Positions 39,205 to 49,553 of a DNA stretch of 64,000 nucleotides are shown piece by piece. The translations under genes and the position numbers were made by a program. How positions within the stretch are numbered: the stretch's first letter is position 1; each line of letters begins with the position of its first letter. This stretch comes from Parachlamydiales bacterium (GTDB lineage: Bacteria > Chlamydiota > Chlamydiia > Chlamydiales > Rhabdochlamydiaceae), in the NCBI GenBank assembly GCA_003153295.1, contig PLXY01000008.1, positions 249,714 to 313,713 on the forward strand. Reading direction: 5' to 3'. Below the pieces are notes generated by a model that was not told where the DNA came from, made no database searches, and saw only the letters and a list, made by a program, of their open reading frames with translations.

Positions 39205-42171
39205 CTAAGCTTTAGACACGCCCTTAGTTGCGCTTCGAAAACGTTCAACCTTAATTAAAAAATAATGATAAATGCTTCTATTAGTGAAGATCTGGTTTAG
39301 TTCTTCTATCGATTTCTCTGATTGACTGAGCATATTTTGTTTTAGTAATTCGATATGCCTGTTAAGAAAAATGTTATTTGGATGATGCTGAGTTTTTTGC
39401 TGAGCATCTTGAAATAATGTATTAATAATTTCTAAAACTTCCTTGGTGTTAATAGATTGAATTTCGTCTAACATTTTATGATCGTATAGTTTTTGTTCTT
39501 GTAAGCTATTTTTTATCGTCAAATAAGCCTCAGGATGAACTTGGCTGCCAATAAAAATGCCATCTTCACTTAGGAGCATTTTAGGAATGGTGTCCCTTCT
39601 AAGCACCACATGCAAACCTTGACCCACTTGGTCGACTGCTTGATGGTGCATTGAAAGAGCTTTATAATTATCCCCCAGCTTTTTGCGAAGCTCAGTTCCT
39701 ATCACAGAATCTGTCCATTCTAATTGATGAAGTCCCGTTTGGCCTCTGACGTCTTGCAGTAGTGTTCCACCGTGCCAAACATTAATCAACTGTGCGCCGC
39801 GACAAATTCCCATTGTAGGGATTTTTCGTTGATGGGCTTCTGAAAGCAATGCAATCTCTAAAAGAGAGCGAAAACAAAATTGTGGACTTGGACTCAGATG
39901 GTAAAGGCAAGGTTCAATATCATCGCCGCCAGGAAGAATAAGGCCATCCGCATATTTAAGAATCTCGGCTGCTTCTTTTTTGAGGTTATCGATTTGAGAA
40001 TTTTCGGTAGTGTTTTGTAAAAGCTGCTGGCTAATGCTTCGATCTGTATTGGTGATCTTTCTATATTGGTCAGTCATTTCTGATTTGAGCAACGACTGAT
40101 TTGAAATATGATGACCACTTCCAGAGTTGTGCGGCAATACCAGAATATTATTTTCTTGAAGCACTTTTGTCGTTAGTTTTTCGTAGCTGCCCCGCTCGTC
40201 AAAATTCCATCCTATTGCGACGATAGGTTTAGTTATTTGGTGAGGTACGCCGCCCTGTATAGAAAATCCCTCTTTTGCATCTAACAAAAGCGCATCTTTT
40301 AGATTACAATCGATCAGCTGGCTATTATTGACTGAAGTTTGTAAAAAACTGCATTCGGACAAGCTCCCCTCTTGGATCGTTAGATGATCAAAACTTGACT
40401 GGGACCAGTTAGACCGTGTGAGATCAACGCGGGATAGCACTGTATTTTCAATCAGAGTTTTGAAGACATTAGACTTTGAGAACTGACTGTCGTTAAGAGT
40501 AGAATTTTTTATGGCGCAGTTCATGATACTGGCTTTGATAAATGAAGAATTATTTGCTTTTAGTGTATTGATCCAAATATGTTCCCAGAATGTTTTAAAA
40601 AAATTACAATTTATGAATTCTAAATCGTTGAACTGGTTTACGATGACTTGGCCTTGAGGGTTTATTAAATGAGTCGGTGATTCTTTGCTCCAATCTCTAT
40701 AATACTCAAGAGCAAACCGACTTTTTGAAAAATTGCATTCATTAAAACATGAATTTTGAAGTGCAACCCCTACCCAGATCGATCTAGTGAAATTACAATG
40801 ATCGAACAAGATATGATCAAAGTTACAGCAGTGAAAAGAGTTATATTTAAACTTACAGTTTTTAAAACTGAGGCCTTGGAAAGAGCAATTGACAAACGTA
40901 GACTGAAATTTTATTCCTTCTATTTCAGTCGTAAATCCTGCCTTTTGTAATGCAGCGCCAATATCTAAAGGCTCCTCCTGTTTAAGGGGGTATGAAGGCT
41001 GTATATGCTGTCCTTTCAAATAATTAGAGAATTTTTGGGAAAAGCTTAGCCAATCTTGCTGTGTCAGCTTTTTTAAGGGTTGCGGTGGAGGGTCATTGGA
41101 TGGGGAAGATACATTAACTGCTGCAGGCAGATCTTGTTCTATGACAGGTATAGGCTTCTGCGGATCTGCAGAAGGTGTTTGTAGAGCTACTTTTTCTACA
41201 GCTATAGACAGATCTTTTTCTATAACAGGTATAGGCTCTAGCGGCTCAGCGGAAAGTGCTTGCAGGGCAATTTTTTCTACAGCTATAGGCAGATCTTGTT
41301 CTACAACAGGTATAGGGTTCTGCGGCTCCGCAAAAAGCGCTTGTAGAGCTACTTTTTCTACAGCTGCGGGTAGATTTTGTTCTATGACAGGTATAGCGTT
41401 CTGCGGCTCCGTAGAAAGTGCTTGCAGAGCTACTTTTTCTACAGCTACGGATTGAACTTCTGGGGGCGTAGAGGAATTCACTTCAGACTTTGTTAAAACA
41501 GGAGTTGCTTCAGCCTTTTTTTCTTCCGGATCTTTTAAAGGCTTTTTGATGAGCGGAGGTAGAGACGATTCAGCTTTTTTGGCTCTAATCAAAGAAAAGT
41601 CGCGAGGCAAATAGGTCGAGGCTTTAATAACTCGTATCATTGCTAAAAGCAGCAAGGCGATCGTTTCCGGTGTTTTATTTTCTTTCTTTTGATGATAGGA
41701 CTCCCAGGCTTGGATTAGCTCGTTTCCTGCTTGAGATAAAAGCGAGGCGCATAGCCATCCAGAGGTTCCATAGTTAATAGAAGAGATGTAGATGGCCTGT
41801 TGGGCGATCTGATATAAGGTCTTACCCCGTTTTTGCCAGCTATCGTCCTTCACAAGTCGGTAGCTGTGGACTGCAAAAGAAACTCCATTTGAAAGAATGA
41901 ATTGTGCGCCCGGAAAAAAGTAGCTGAGGGCTGTCGTAGAAGTAAGCAGCGCAGCTTCCGTCCATTTATTGCCAGTGGTCGTTTTATCAGGTGTAGTTGT
42001 CCAAAGAGTGTAGACTTGATAACAGCCGATTCCGATGGAGGACACCATCGCTGTTTTGGAGTGGAGAGCGAGAAAAGGAAGAGCAATAACGACCACTCGC
42101 TGAGTATTTAGTTCAGCAAATGCTTTAAATATATAATTAGGGATATTGTTTATATCAACTGTTTGAGTCAT
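39205..42171 (-). CDS. Pentapeptide-like repeat protein with C-terminal class I glutamine amidotransferase (peptidase C26-like) domain
   Basis: Repeats CSFQGLSFKNCKFKYNSF...; LILPGGDDIEP, MGICRGAQLINV, SMHHQAVD, SQVHPE. Confidence 0.8.
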   Translation of the reverse strand: MTQTVDINNIPNYIFKAFAELNTQRVVVIALPFLALHSKTAMVSSIGIGCYQVYTLWTTTPDKTTTGNKWTEAALLTSTTALSYFFPGAQFILSNGVSFAVHSYRLVKDDSWQKRGKTLYQIAQQAIYISSINYGTSGWLCASLLSQAGNELIQAWESYHQKKENKTPETIALLLLAMIRVIKASTYLPRDFSLIRAKKAESSLPPLIKKPLKDPEEKKAEATPVLTKSEVNSSTPPEVQSVAVEKVALQALSTEPQNAIPVIEQNLPAAVEKVALQALFAEPQNPIPVVEQDLPIAVEKIALQALSAEPLEPIPVIEKDLSIAVEKVALQTPSADPQKPIPVIEQDLPAAVNVSSPSNDPPPQPLKKLTQQDWLSFSQKFSNYLKGQHIQPSYPLKQEEPLDIGAALQKAGFTTEIEGIKFQSTFVNCSFQGLSFKNCKFKYNSFHCCNFDHILFDHCNFTRSIWVGVALQNSCFNECNFSKSRFALEYYRDWSKESPTHLINPQGQVIVNQFNDLEFINCNFFKTFWEHIWINTLKANNSSFIKASIMNCAIKNSTLNDSQFSKSNVFKTLIENTVLSRVDLTRSNWSQSSFDHLTIQEGSLSECSFLQTSVNNSQLIDCNLKDALLLDAKEGFSIQGGVPHQITKPIVAIGWNFDERGSYEKLTTKVLQENNILVLPHNSGSGHHISNQSLLKSEMTDQYRKITNTDRSISQQLLQNTTENSQIDNLKKEAAEILKYADGLILPGGDDIEPCLYHLSPSPQFCFRSLLEIALLSEAHQRKIPTMGICRGAQLINVWHGGTLLQDVRGQTGLHQLEWTDSVIGTELRKKLGDNYKALSMHHQAVDQVGQGLHVVLRRDTIPKMLLSEDGIFIGSQVHPEAYLTIKNSLQEQKLYDHKMLDEIQSINTKEVLEIINTLFQDAQQKTQHHPNNIFLNRHIELLKQNMLSQSEKSIEELNQIFTNRSIYHYFLIKVERFRSATKGVSKA
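41117..41449 (-). repeat. Four tandem ~81-bp (27-aa) coding repeats
   Basis: AVEKVALQALxAEPQxPIPVIEQDLP repeated four times. Confidence 0.88.
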
Positions 42172-42301
42172 ATTGCAATTATTATACTAAAATCTGAATA
42201 GATTTTTAATAAAAAATAAACTACAATTAAACTTTTTAATATCACTAATTGAATTATTCTTATTTAACGCATCTAAAATGTTTCTTGCATGGGCAAGAAA
42301 A

Positions 42302-42560
42302 ATGACAAATTACCGCAAAAGAGTTTTTTTAGAGAAAAGACCTACCCTCATCTAGAGCAGAAAAAAAATCGAAAGATATTAGAAGAAATTCTCATGGCTA
42401 AAAAGTAGAACGAAAGTAACTCCTGATCTTAGATGCGCTGTCCCCTACTCAGAATGTCCTAATAATATAAGCCGGCTTCTCCAGATTTTTACAGCTATAA
42501 TTAGGATCTATATCATACTCCAAGTAATCCATAGATCCGTGGATAGATTCATCATACACT
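42302..42560 (+). pseudogene. Decayed duplicate of parE upstream region and 5' end
   Basis: Aligns with 43543-43800 in the same orientation: TGACAAATTACC(G/C)CAAAAGAGTTTTTTTAG..., AGAGCAGAAAAAAAATCGAAA, CTCATGGCTAAAAA; copy has TAG at codon 5. Confidence 0.8.
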
Positions 42561-42606
42561 CCAAGATCAAGAAAAAATTCAGGAAAGACTCTCATAACCC
42601 ATATTT

Positions 42607-43404
42607 CTATAGAAGAGTACAAGTTTTAACGATTTTCCCTTCTTTATATTTAAAAATTACCCCATTACTTGCTGATCGATAAGTGCCTTCCCATAATTCC
42701 CCATTCCTCCAGGTCCCTTCTTTATAAGTTCCTTGAATGGTAGTCAACCTGCCTTGAACGAAATGACCATTTTCAAATCTTCCTCTCTGAACACTACCAT
42801 TAGTCTGTGTTATTTCTCCTTGGCCATTTAATTCATCATTTTGATAGCTTCCTTTCGTAACATTACCATCAGCTGCTGTTGTTACTCCTTGGCCATTACG
42901 CATGCTATTATCAAATTCTCCTTCATAGACACTCCCATTAACTTCTCTCATATGTCCTCGGCCTTTCATCTGATTACTTGCCCAATTCCCCTTATACATT
43001 TCACCGGTTGTCCATGTCATTACTCCTTGACCGTCACGTTGTCCGTTAACAAATTCCCCTTCATATCTTTCACGTTTGTTCTCATTTGAACTCGAAAATC
43101 TTAAAACACCTCTCCCATGCGGCTGTCCATTTTGGGTTGGTCCCGTATAAGAGCTTCCATCTGGAAAATTGATAACTTGTTGATTGTTGGATGCATTCGC
43201 TTGCAATATTAACATTGCAGCAGCAATAGCTTCTGGACTTACAACCACAGGAGCACTATTGCCTCCCATACTTGAAATCGAACTTTGAGCTTGAGGTAGG
43301 GAACCTCTTTCCATTAAAAGTTCTTCTCCTGCTCTATTTAAGCTTGGGTATGGCGCGGGGTTGCCGATTGGCGCTGTCGGTCTTGTACTCATATTATCCT
43401 CCAA
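42607..43404 (-). CDS. MORN-repeat protein
   Basis: YEGEFVNGQRDGQGVMTW, YKGNWASNQMKGRGHM, YEGEFDNSMRNGQGV. Confidence 0.88.
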   Translation of the reverse strand: MEDNMSTRPTAPIGNPAPYPSLNRAGEELLMERGSLPQAQSSISSMGGNSAPVVVSPEAIAAAMLILQANASNNQQVINFPDGSSYTGPTQNGQPHGRGVLRFSSSNENKRERYEGEFVNGQRDGQGVMTWTTGEMYKGNWASNQMKGRGHMREVNGSVYEGEFDNSMRNGQGVTTAADGNVTKGSYQNDELNGQGEITQTNGSVQRGRFENGHFVQGRLTTIQGTYKEGTWRNGELWEGTYRSASNGVIFKYKEGKIVKTCTLL

Positions 43405-43633
43405 AAGGTAATGTTTTTTTTAAATTGCATTAATCGTATTCCTACAATTTTTTTTATTCAAGAAGTATAATATGTAAGCTTTTTTTATTAGTTTATCTTT
43501 GAAGTAATATCAGCTAAAACGGAGTCATTCTGTAATGTGAAGTTGACAAATTACCCCAAAAGAGTTTTTTTAGGGAAAAGGCATTTTGTGTTGAGAGCAG
43601 AAAAAAAATCGAAAAATGCTAGAATAGATCCTC

Positions 43634-45436
43634 ATGGCTAAAAAATACGACGAAAGTACAGTCCTTTCATTAGATGCATTGGCCCATATTCGGCTGCGCC
43701 CCGGCATGTATATCGGCCGTCTTGGCGATGGCTCTCACGCCGACGATGGGATCTATATCATGCTCAAAGAAGTCATCGATAACTCGGTCGATGAGTTCAT
43801 TATGCGGCATGGCTCTAAAGTTGAGATCAAGCTCGATGGATCGAAGGCCTCGGTGAGAGACTGGGGGCGGGGCATTCCTCTGGGTAAAGTCATCGAGTGC
43901 GTCAGTCAAATCAACACCGGCGCTAAATATAACGACGATGTTTTCCAATTTTCTGTGGGTCTGAACGGCGTCGGAACTAAAGCCGTGAACGCTCTTTCTT
44001 CCCACTTTTTAGTGCGTAGTATGAGAGATGGCGAATTTGTCGAAGCTCGCTTTGCCAAGGGCGTCCTCAAAGATAAAAAGAAAGGAAAGACTAAAGAAGA
44101 TAACGGCACTTACATTGAATTCATCCCTGATACGGACATTTTTAAGAAATTTGCTTTCCGGAAAGAGATCATCATTAAAAGACTGTGGCACTATGCTTAT
44201 CTCAATACGGGACTGACTCTCCTATTCAATGGCGAAACGATCTTTTCCGAAAACGGACTCTTAGATCTTTTGAACGCAGAAGTCAAAGAAGATAGACTCT
44301 ATGAACCTCTCCACTGGCGCGGGAAAAATGTCGAATTTGCTTTCTTGCACACCTCTAGTTATGGAGAGACTTACTTTTCTTTCGTCAACGGGCAGTATAC
44401 CCAAGATGGCGGCACTCACCTCTCGGCCTTCCGTGAAGGGATTTTGAAAGGGGTTAATGATTACGCCAAAAAGAACTTCCAAGGCGTCGATGTCCGGGAA
44501 GGAATTGTCGGGACCATCCTCATCAAGGTGAAAGACCCTGTCTTTGAATCTCAGACGAAGAATAAGCTATCGAATAGTGAGATCCGCGGTCCGATCGTCC
44601 AAGAAGTTAAAGAAGCTGTCCAAAATCTGCTCTATAAATATCCTGAGACCGGCAAGAAAATCGTCGATCGGATCCTCTTCAACGAAAAATTAAGAAAAGA
44701 ACTGGCGGCAGTCAAAAAAGAAGCTAAAGAAAAGCAGAAAAAAATCTCCTTCAAAATCCCCAAACTGCGCGACTCTAAATACCACTACGGCGACGGGTCG
44801 AAAGAGGGAGAGCAGTCGATGATCTTCCTGACGGAAGGAGAATCAGCATCGGCTTCGATCGTCATGACCAGAGATCCGCTGGCCCAAGCCGTTTTTTCCC
44901 TCCGCGGCAAACCGCTCAATGTCCATGGCATGAAGCTCGATCAGCTTTATAAGAACGAAGAGATGTACAACTTGATGTCAGCGCTCAATATCGAAGAGGA
45001 CGTCGCTAATCTTCGTTATAATAAAGTGATCCTAGCGACAGATGCTGATGTCGACGGCATGCATATCCGGAATCTCTTGATCACCTTCTTCTTGACCTAC
45101 TTTGAAAATCTTGTCCTTAGCGGACATCTCTTTATTCTGGAAACACCTCTGTTCAAGGTCCGGAACAAAGAAAAAACGATGTATTGCTATTCCATCGAAG
45201 AAAAGGATCAGGCGTCAAAAGAACTTAAGAAAGGATTGGAAATCACCCGCTTCAAAGGACTCGGAGAAATCTCACCCGATGAATTTAAACAATTCATCGC
45301 AAAAGATATCCGCCTCCTACCTGTAACAATCGAAAATCTTTCCGATATCAAGCCGACGCTTGAATTTTACATGGGTAAAAATACCCCTGACCGAAAAAAT
45401 TTTATCATGCATAACCTTGTGAACGAAAATGGATGA
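43634..45436 (+). CDS. parE: Type IIA topoisomerase subunit B (ParE / second GyrB-like)
   Basis: RLRPGMYIGRLGDG, EVIDNSVDEF, TEGESASASIVMTRDPLAQAVFSLRGKPLNV. Confidence 0.92.
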   Translation: MAKKYDESTVLSLDALAHIRLRPGMYIGRLGDGSHADDGIYIMLKEVIDNSVDEFIMRHGSKVEIKLDGSKASVRDWGRGIPLGKVIECVSQINTGAKYNDDVFQFSVGLNGVGTKAVNALSSHFLVRSMRDGEFVEARFAKGVLKDKKKGKTKEDNGTYIEFIPDTDIFKKFAFRKEIIIKRLWHYAYLNTGLTLLFNGETIFSENGLLDLLNAEVKEDRLYEPLHWRGKNVEFAFLHTSSYGETYFSFVNGQYTQDGGTHLSAFREGILKGVNDYAKKNFQGVDVREGIVGTILIKVKDPVFESQTKNKLSNSEIRGPIVQEVKEAVQNLLYKYPETGKKIVDRILFNEKLRKELAAVKKEAKEKQKKISFKIPKLRDSKYHYGDGSKEGEQSMIFLTEGESASASIVMTRDPLAQAVFSLRGKPLNVHGMKLDQLYKNEEMYNLMSALNIEEDVANLRYNKVILATDADVDGMHIRNLLITFFLTYFENLVLSGHLFILETPLFKVRNKEKTMYCYSIEEKDQASKELKKGLEITRFKGLGEISPDEFKQFIAKDIRLLPVTIENLSDIKPTLEFYMGKNTPDRKNFIMHNLVNENG

Positions 45437-47351
45437 TCTCAAAAGTCAGATGAAGGACCACTTCATCCAATACGCTTCTTATGTCATTCTCGACCGGGCG
45501 ATCCCTAATGTCATTGATGGACTCAAGCCCGTTCAAAGGCGCATTTTAGAGACTCTTTGGCGGATAAATGATGAAAAACTCCATAAAGTTGCTAATGTCG
45601 TGGGACAAACAATGCAACTCCATCCACACGGCGATGCCCCGATCTACGAAGCCCTCGTCAATTTAGCTAACAAAGGCTTTGTCCTGGATCGACAAGGAAA
45701 CTTCGGAAATATTTATACTGGCGATCCGTCCGCTGCTGCACGTTACATCGAAACACGCCTTTCTCCCCTTGCCCGAGAAACTCTCTTCAATCCCGACATC
45801 ACAGAAAAACTCCCTTCTTATGACAGTCGTAATATGGAGCCTGTCACCCTGCCGGCAAAAATCCCGCTGCTCCTCATGCAAGGCGCCGATGGAATTGCCG
45901 TCGGCATGTCGACCCATATTCTTCCTCACAACTTTACAGAGCTTCTTGAAGCTGAAATCGCTTATCTAGAAGGAAAAGATTTTAAGATCTATCCAGATTT
46001 TCCTACGGGCGGGATCATGGACAGGAGTGGGTATGATAAAGGCCGGGGTAAAATTAAACTCCGGGCGAAAATTGAAATCAAAGATCCAAAAACATTAGTG
46101 ATCCGTGAAATCTGCTATGGAACAACGACCGAAAGCCTGATCCGCTCGATTGAAGAAGCGGCCAAGAAAGGCAAAATCAAAATCGAAGCGATCAATGACT
46201 ATACCTCTAGATATGTCGAAATCGAAATTAAGCTTCCTCGCGGACAGTACGCTGAAGAACTCTTGGATGCTTTGTACGGTTTTACTGAATGCGAAGTTTC
46301 ATTGACCTCTCAGATCATCGTGATCAAAGAAGGATATCCTTGGGAGACCGATGTTCACGAGATCCTCAAATATAATGCAGAGAAACTCGTCGAATTCCTG
46401 AAGAGAGAACTCCAAATCGAAAAAGATCGAATATTGGAGAAAATCTTCTACAAAACCCTCGAGAGGATTTTCATTGAAAATCGGATCTATAAGAAAATTG
46501 AGACCGTCAAAACTCTCGAAGGGATCCATAAAGCCCTTGAAAGCTCCTTTAAGGAATATCGAAAACAGCTTCTCCGTGAACCAACCCATGAAGATCGAGA
46601 AAGGCTCCTGCAAATCCCGATCCGGCGCATCTCTCAATTCGATATTGATAAGAACCAAGAAGAAATCACCATTCTTCAAGAGAACCTGCTGGAAGTCGAA
46701 AAACATCTTAAGAATGTCAAAAAATTTGCGATTGATTATCTCAAAAGGCTCATCGATAAATACGGCAAAGAATATCCCCGAAAAACCAAAGTTAAGGCCA
46801 TTGAAGAAATCGATCGCCGCGCCATCGAGACCAAAAAAGTCAAAGTCGGCTACGATCCTCAAAATGGTTTCATCGGGACTAAAGTCTCAGGGCCGATCCA
46901 ACTCGAGTGCACGAACTTCGATAAGCTGCTCCTCTTCTACAAAGACGGCACCTATGTGGTCGTTAATATCCCTGAGAAGCAGTATATCGAAAATGTCGCC
47001 TGGGTCGCTGTCGCCGATAAAAAGACGGTGATGAATGTCGTCTATAGAAACAAAGTGACGGGCCAGGCATGGGCCAAACGGTTTGTGGTCGATAAGTTCA
47101 TCTTGGATAAAACCTACCATTATATTGATGAGCTGAGCGAACTTCAGTACATCTCGGCAACACCTGAAGCAACCGTGGAGCTCCACTTTATTCCTCAAGC
47201 GAATCAAAAGTTGAAAAAATCGCTTTATCCTCTCAAAGAAGTGCTTGTAAAGGGAGCCCAGGCTCGCGGCATCCGGATGGCAACTCAAAAAGTTAAAAAA
47301 GTCTCTTCTCCTGATGATCAGCTGTTGCTGGATTTAGATCAGAAAAAGTAA
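45429..47351 (+). CDS. parC: Type IIA topoisomerase subunit A (ParC / second GyrA-like)
   Basis: YASYVILDRAIPNVIDGLKPVQRRIL, HPHGDAPIYEALVNLANKG. Confidence 0.92.
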   Translation: MDDLKSQMKDHFIQYASYVILDRAIPNVIDGLKPVQRRILETLWRINDEKLHKVANVVGQTMQLHPHGDAPIYEALVNLANKGFVLDRQGNFGNIYTGDPSAAARYIETRLSPLARETLFNPDITEKLPSYDSRNMEPVTLPAKIPLLLMQGADGIAVGMSTHILPHNFTELLEAEIAYLEGKDFKIYPDFPTGGIMDRSGYDKGRGKIKLRAKIEIKDPKTLVIREICYGTTTESLIRSIEEAAKKGKIKIEAINDYTSRYVEIEIKLPRGQYAEELLDALYGFTECEVSLTSQIIVIKEGYPWETDVHEILKYNAEKLVEFLKRELQIEKDRILEKIFYKTLERIFIENRIYKKIETVKTLEGIHKALESSFKEYRKQLLREPTHEDRERLLQIPIRRISQFDIDKNQEEITILQENLLEVEKHLKNVKKFAIDYLKRLIDKYGKEYPRKTKVKAIEEIDRRAIETKKVKVGYDPQNGFIGTKVSGPIQLECTNFDKLLLFYKDGTYVVVNIPEKQYIENVAWVAVADKKTVMNVVYRNKVTGQAWAKRFVVDKFILDKTYHYIDELSELQYISATPEATVELHFIPQANQKLKKSLYPLKEVLVKGAQARGIRMATQKVKKVSSPDDQLLLDLDQKK

Positions 47352-47373
47352 ACTATTGCCTCTAAGAGGCTCT

Positions 47374-47709
47374 ATGATTACTTATGATGATTTTGTTAAG
47401 GTCGATATCCGTGCAGGCACCATAGTGCAGGTCGATCACTTTCCTGAAGCCCGTAAGCCGGCGTATAAACTGACCATCGATTTTGGCCCGGAAATCGGGA
47501 TGAAAAAATCATCTGCTCAGATCACTGAAAACTATCCGGATAAAGATTCTTTGGTCGGCGAGCAAGTTCTTGCTGTCGTCAATTTTCCACCCAAACAAAT
47601 CGGCCCTTTCCGTTCTGAAGTATTGACCCTCGGTGTCCCCGATGCCGAAGGAAAAGTCATCTTGGTCAATCCCGGGAAAAAGGTATCCAATGGTGCGAGG
47701 CTTTTTTAA
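47374..47709 (+). CDS. csaA: CsaA-type tRNA-binding domain protein
   Basis: DFVKVDIRAGTIVQVDHFPEARKPAYKLTIDFG, KKSSAQIT. Confidence 0.9.
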   Translation: MITYDDFVKVDIRAGTIVQVDHFPEARKPAYKLTIDFGPEIGMKKSSAQITENYPDKDSLVGEQVLAVVNFPPKQIGPFRSEVLTLGVPDAEGKVILVNPGKKVSNGARLF

Positions 47710-48619
47710 AGGGATTTGCTTTGTCCTTGCCGCCTGTTTGATCTGGGGACTTATTTTTGTCGTGCCTCAGTTCATGGAGGGGTTTAATTCGATTGAAATC
47801 GCTACTGCCCGTTATTTTTTCTATGGCCTGATTTCACTCTGCTTGTTCTTCAAAGCAACTCCGAAGTACCCGCTGCATGTGTGGAAAAAATCCCTGCTCT
47901 ATTCTTTAATTTACGCCATCGGCTACTACCCTTGCGTGATCTTAGGACTGCGCTATGCCTCTCCGCCGATTTGCGCTCTGATCATGGGAATCGGACCCAT
48001 CACGATTGCCCTCTATGGAAAAGAAAAAGAATGCTCTTATCGCAGCCTCTTAATCCCCTCTTTTTTAATTCTGCTGGGACTCGGCTTTATTAATGGCCCT
48101 GCGCTTCTGACCAGCGAAACCCCTTCGACTTATTTCCTCGGCCTGACAACTTGTTTCATCGCACTTTTTACTTTTAGCTGGTATGTCGTGGCCAACGCCC
48201 GTTTTTTAAAAAGCCACCGAGAAATAACCTCTAGTGGTTGGTCGACCCTTAACGGCGTCACCACCCTTTTTTGGGTGATTCTTTTTGTCCTGGGATCGGC
48301 TCTTTTTTTTAATATCGAGATGGGAAAATATCTCGCTTTTACTCCGCAGTTAGGTTCATTTCTCTTGGGTGCTGCAGTCCTCGGTGTGATCTGCTCTTGG
48401 GTGGGGATATTTCTTTGGAATAAAGCAACTCTTTATCTTCCTGTCTCTTTTGCAGGACAACTGACGATTTTTGAGACGATCTTTGGTCTTGTCTTTATCT
48501 ATTTACTAGAACAGCGACTTCCAACGACTTTAGAAAGCACAGGGATCGCCTTTTTCTTAATCGCGATTGGAGAAGGGATCCGGCAGTCATCCAAGTCCCC
48601 TCAATTAACGCATGATTAA
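47690..48619 (+). CDS. EamA/DMT-family transporter
   Basis: About ten hydrophobic segments; start MVRGFFKGICFVLAACLIWG, overlapping csaA end. Confidence 0.85.
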   Translation: MVRGFFKGICFVLAACLIWGLIFVVPQFMEGFNSIEIATARYFFYGLISLCLFFKATPKYPLHVWKKSLLYSLIYAIGYYPCVILGLRYASPPICALIMGIGPITIALYGKEKECSYRSLLIPSFLILLGLGFINGPALLTSETPSTYFLGLTTCFIALFTFSWYVVANARFLKSHREITSSGWSTLNGVTTLFWVILFVLGSALFFNIEMGKYLAFTPQLGSFLLGAAVLGVICSWVGIFLWNKATLYLPVSFAGQLTIFETIFGLVFIYLLEQRLPTTLESTGIAFFLIAIGEGIRQSSKSPQLTHD

Positions 48620-48653
48620 ATGAGCTCTTTTTGTTATAATTTCCGCAAATCAA

Positions 48654-49553
48654 GTGTGGTATATGAGTCAAATTTCAACTAATTTTTTAAATTATTCTTC
48701 AGGCTTAAAAACTTTATCTAATTTCTATCATAGTGCTTCTAAACAAAAAGTCGGACTTATCGCTTTTGCAGCAATCACTACTGTTGTCGTGGGATTTGTT
48801 GCGGTGCGGCTTTTAACTGGTAGATGCTCTCAAAACTATCTCTGTTACAGCGGGAAAGAAGTTACATCCAAGAAAATTGAAAAAGATAAATTTGTGACTG
48901 CTTTCTCCGTTGTTAATCAAGACACCATTGAAGCTGCTTTAGATTTACGGAATAATGAAAAGGTTCCTCAAGAACAGATGGCTATTTTAGATATGGCAAA
49001 TGAAAATAAACCAGGCGGTTATTATGAAGATGATACCGTTCATGCACAAGAAGAACAGTTGATCAGAAGAAGTCCTGGATTACTAGCGCAGTTGCAAGAA
49101 GCAAAGAAAATCCGAAATCCTCGGGATGTAGACTCTAAAAGAACAGGTTATAAACAATCGTTTATTCCAGCTGATGGATGTCTCTTTTTTAAAGAAGTGG
49201 GATTTAGGCAAAAAAAAGACGATCGGCATGAAGCTATCAAAGTGGCAACGATTTGCTCTGCAGCATTAGACCTTGCCACTTTAATTAGCCCGCCCGCTGA
49301 CTATGCAGATCAAATGAAAAATAAAATTCGAGCTATTCTATACTCTGCCTATCACAACAAGAAGACAGATTTAGTTCTCGGTGCTTTTGGATGCGGAATG
49401 TTTCTTAATAGTCCTGAAAAAGTCGCTCTATTTTTTCATGAGGTTCTCACCACCGAGTTTAAAGGTGTTTTTCGCAATGTAGTGTTCGCTGTTTTTGATA
49501 CTAGAGGAATCACCTTTTCTGCCTTTGAGAAGCAATTCAAGAATGGCGTTTAA
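48654..49553 (+). CDS. Membrane-anchored bacterial-type PARG catalytic domain protein
   Basis: ILDMANENKPGGYYEDDTVHAQEEQLIRRS, LVLGAFGCGMFLNSPEKVA; N-terminal TM IAFAAITTVVVGFVAV. Confidence 0.82.
   Translation: MWYMSQISTNFLNYSSGLKTLSNFYHSASKQKVGLIAFAAITTVVVGFVAVRLLTGRCSQNYLCYSGKEVTSKKIEKDKFVTAFSVVNQDTIEAALDLRNNEKVPQEQMAILDMANENKPGGYYEDDTVHAQEEQLIRRSPGLLAQLQEAKKIRNPRDVDSKRTGYKQSFIPADGCLFFKEVGFRQKKDDRHEAIKVATICSAALDLATLISPPADYADQMKNKIRAILYSAYHNKKTDLVLGAFGCGMFLNSPEKVALFFHEVLTTEFKGVFRNVVFAVFDTRGITFSAFEKQFKNGV

Noticed and set aside
41117-41449. Regular ~81-bp repeats that could suggest a CRISPR array
   Set aside because: Repeats are contiguous, in frame and coding; no spacers and no cas genes.
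41096-41455. 119-aa plus-strand ORF with repeated CSMTGIGFCGSAE units
   Set aside because: Antisense reading of the 81-bp coding repeats in the 988-aa minus-strand gene.
46299-47031. Long antisense and alternate-frame ORFs inside parC
   Set aside because: Shadow ORFs from codon bias; parC is clearly the real gene.
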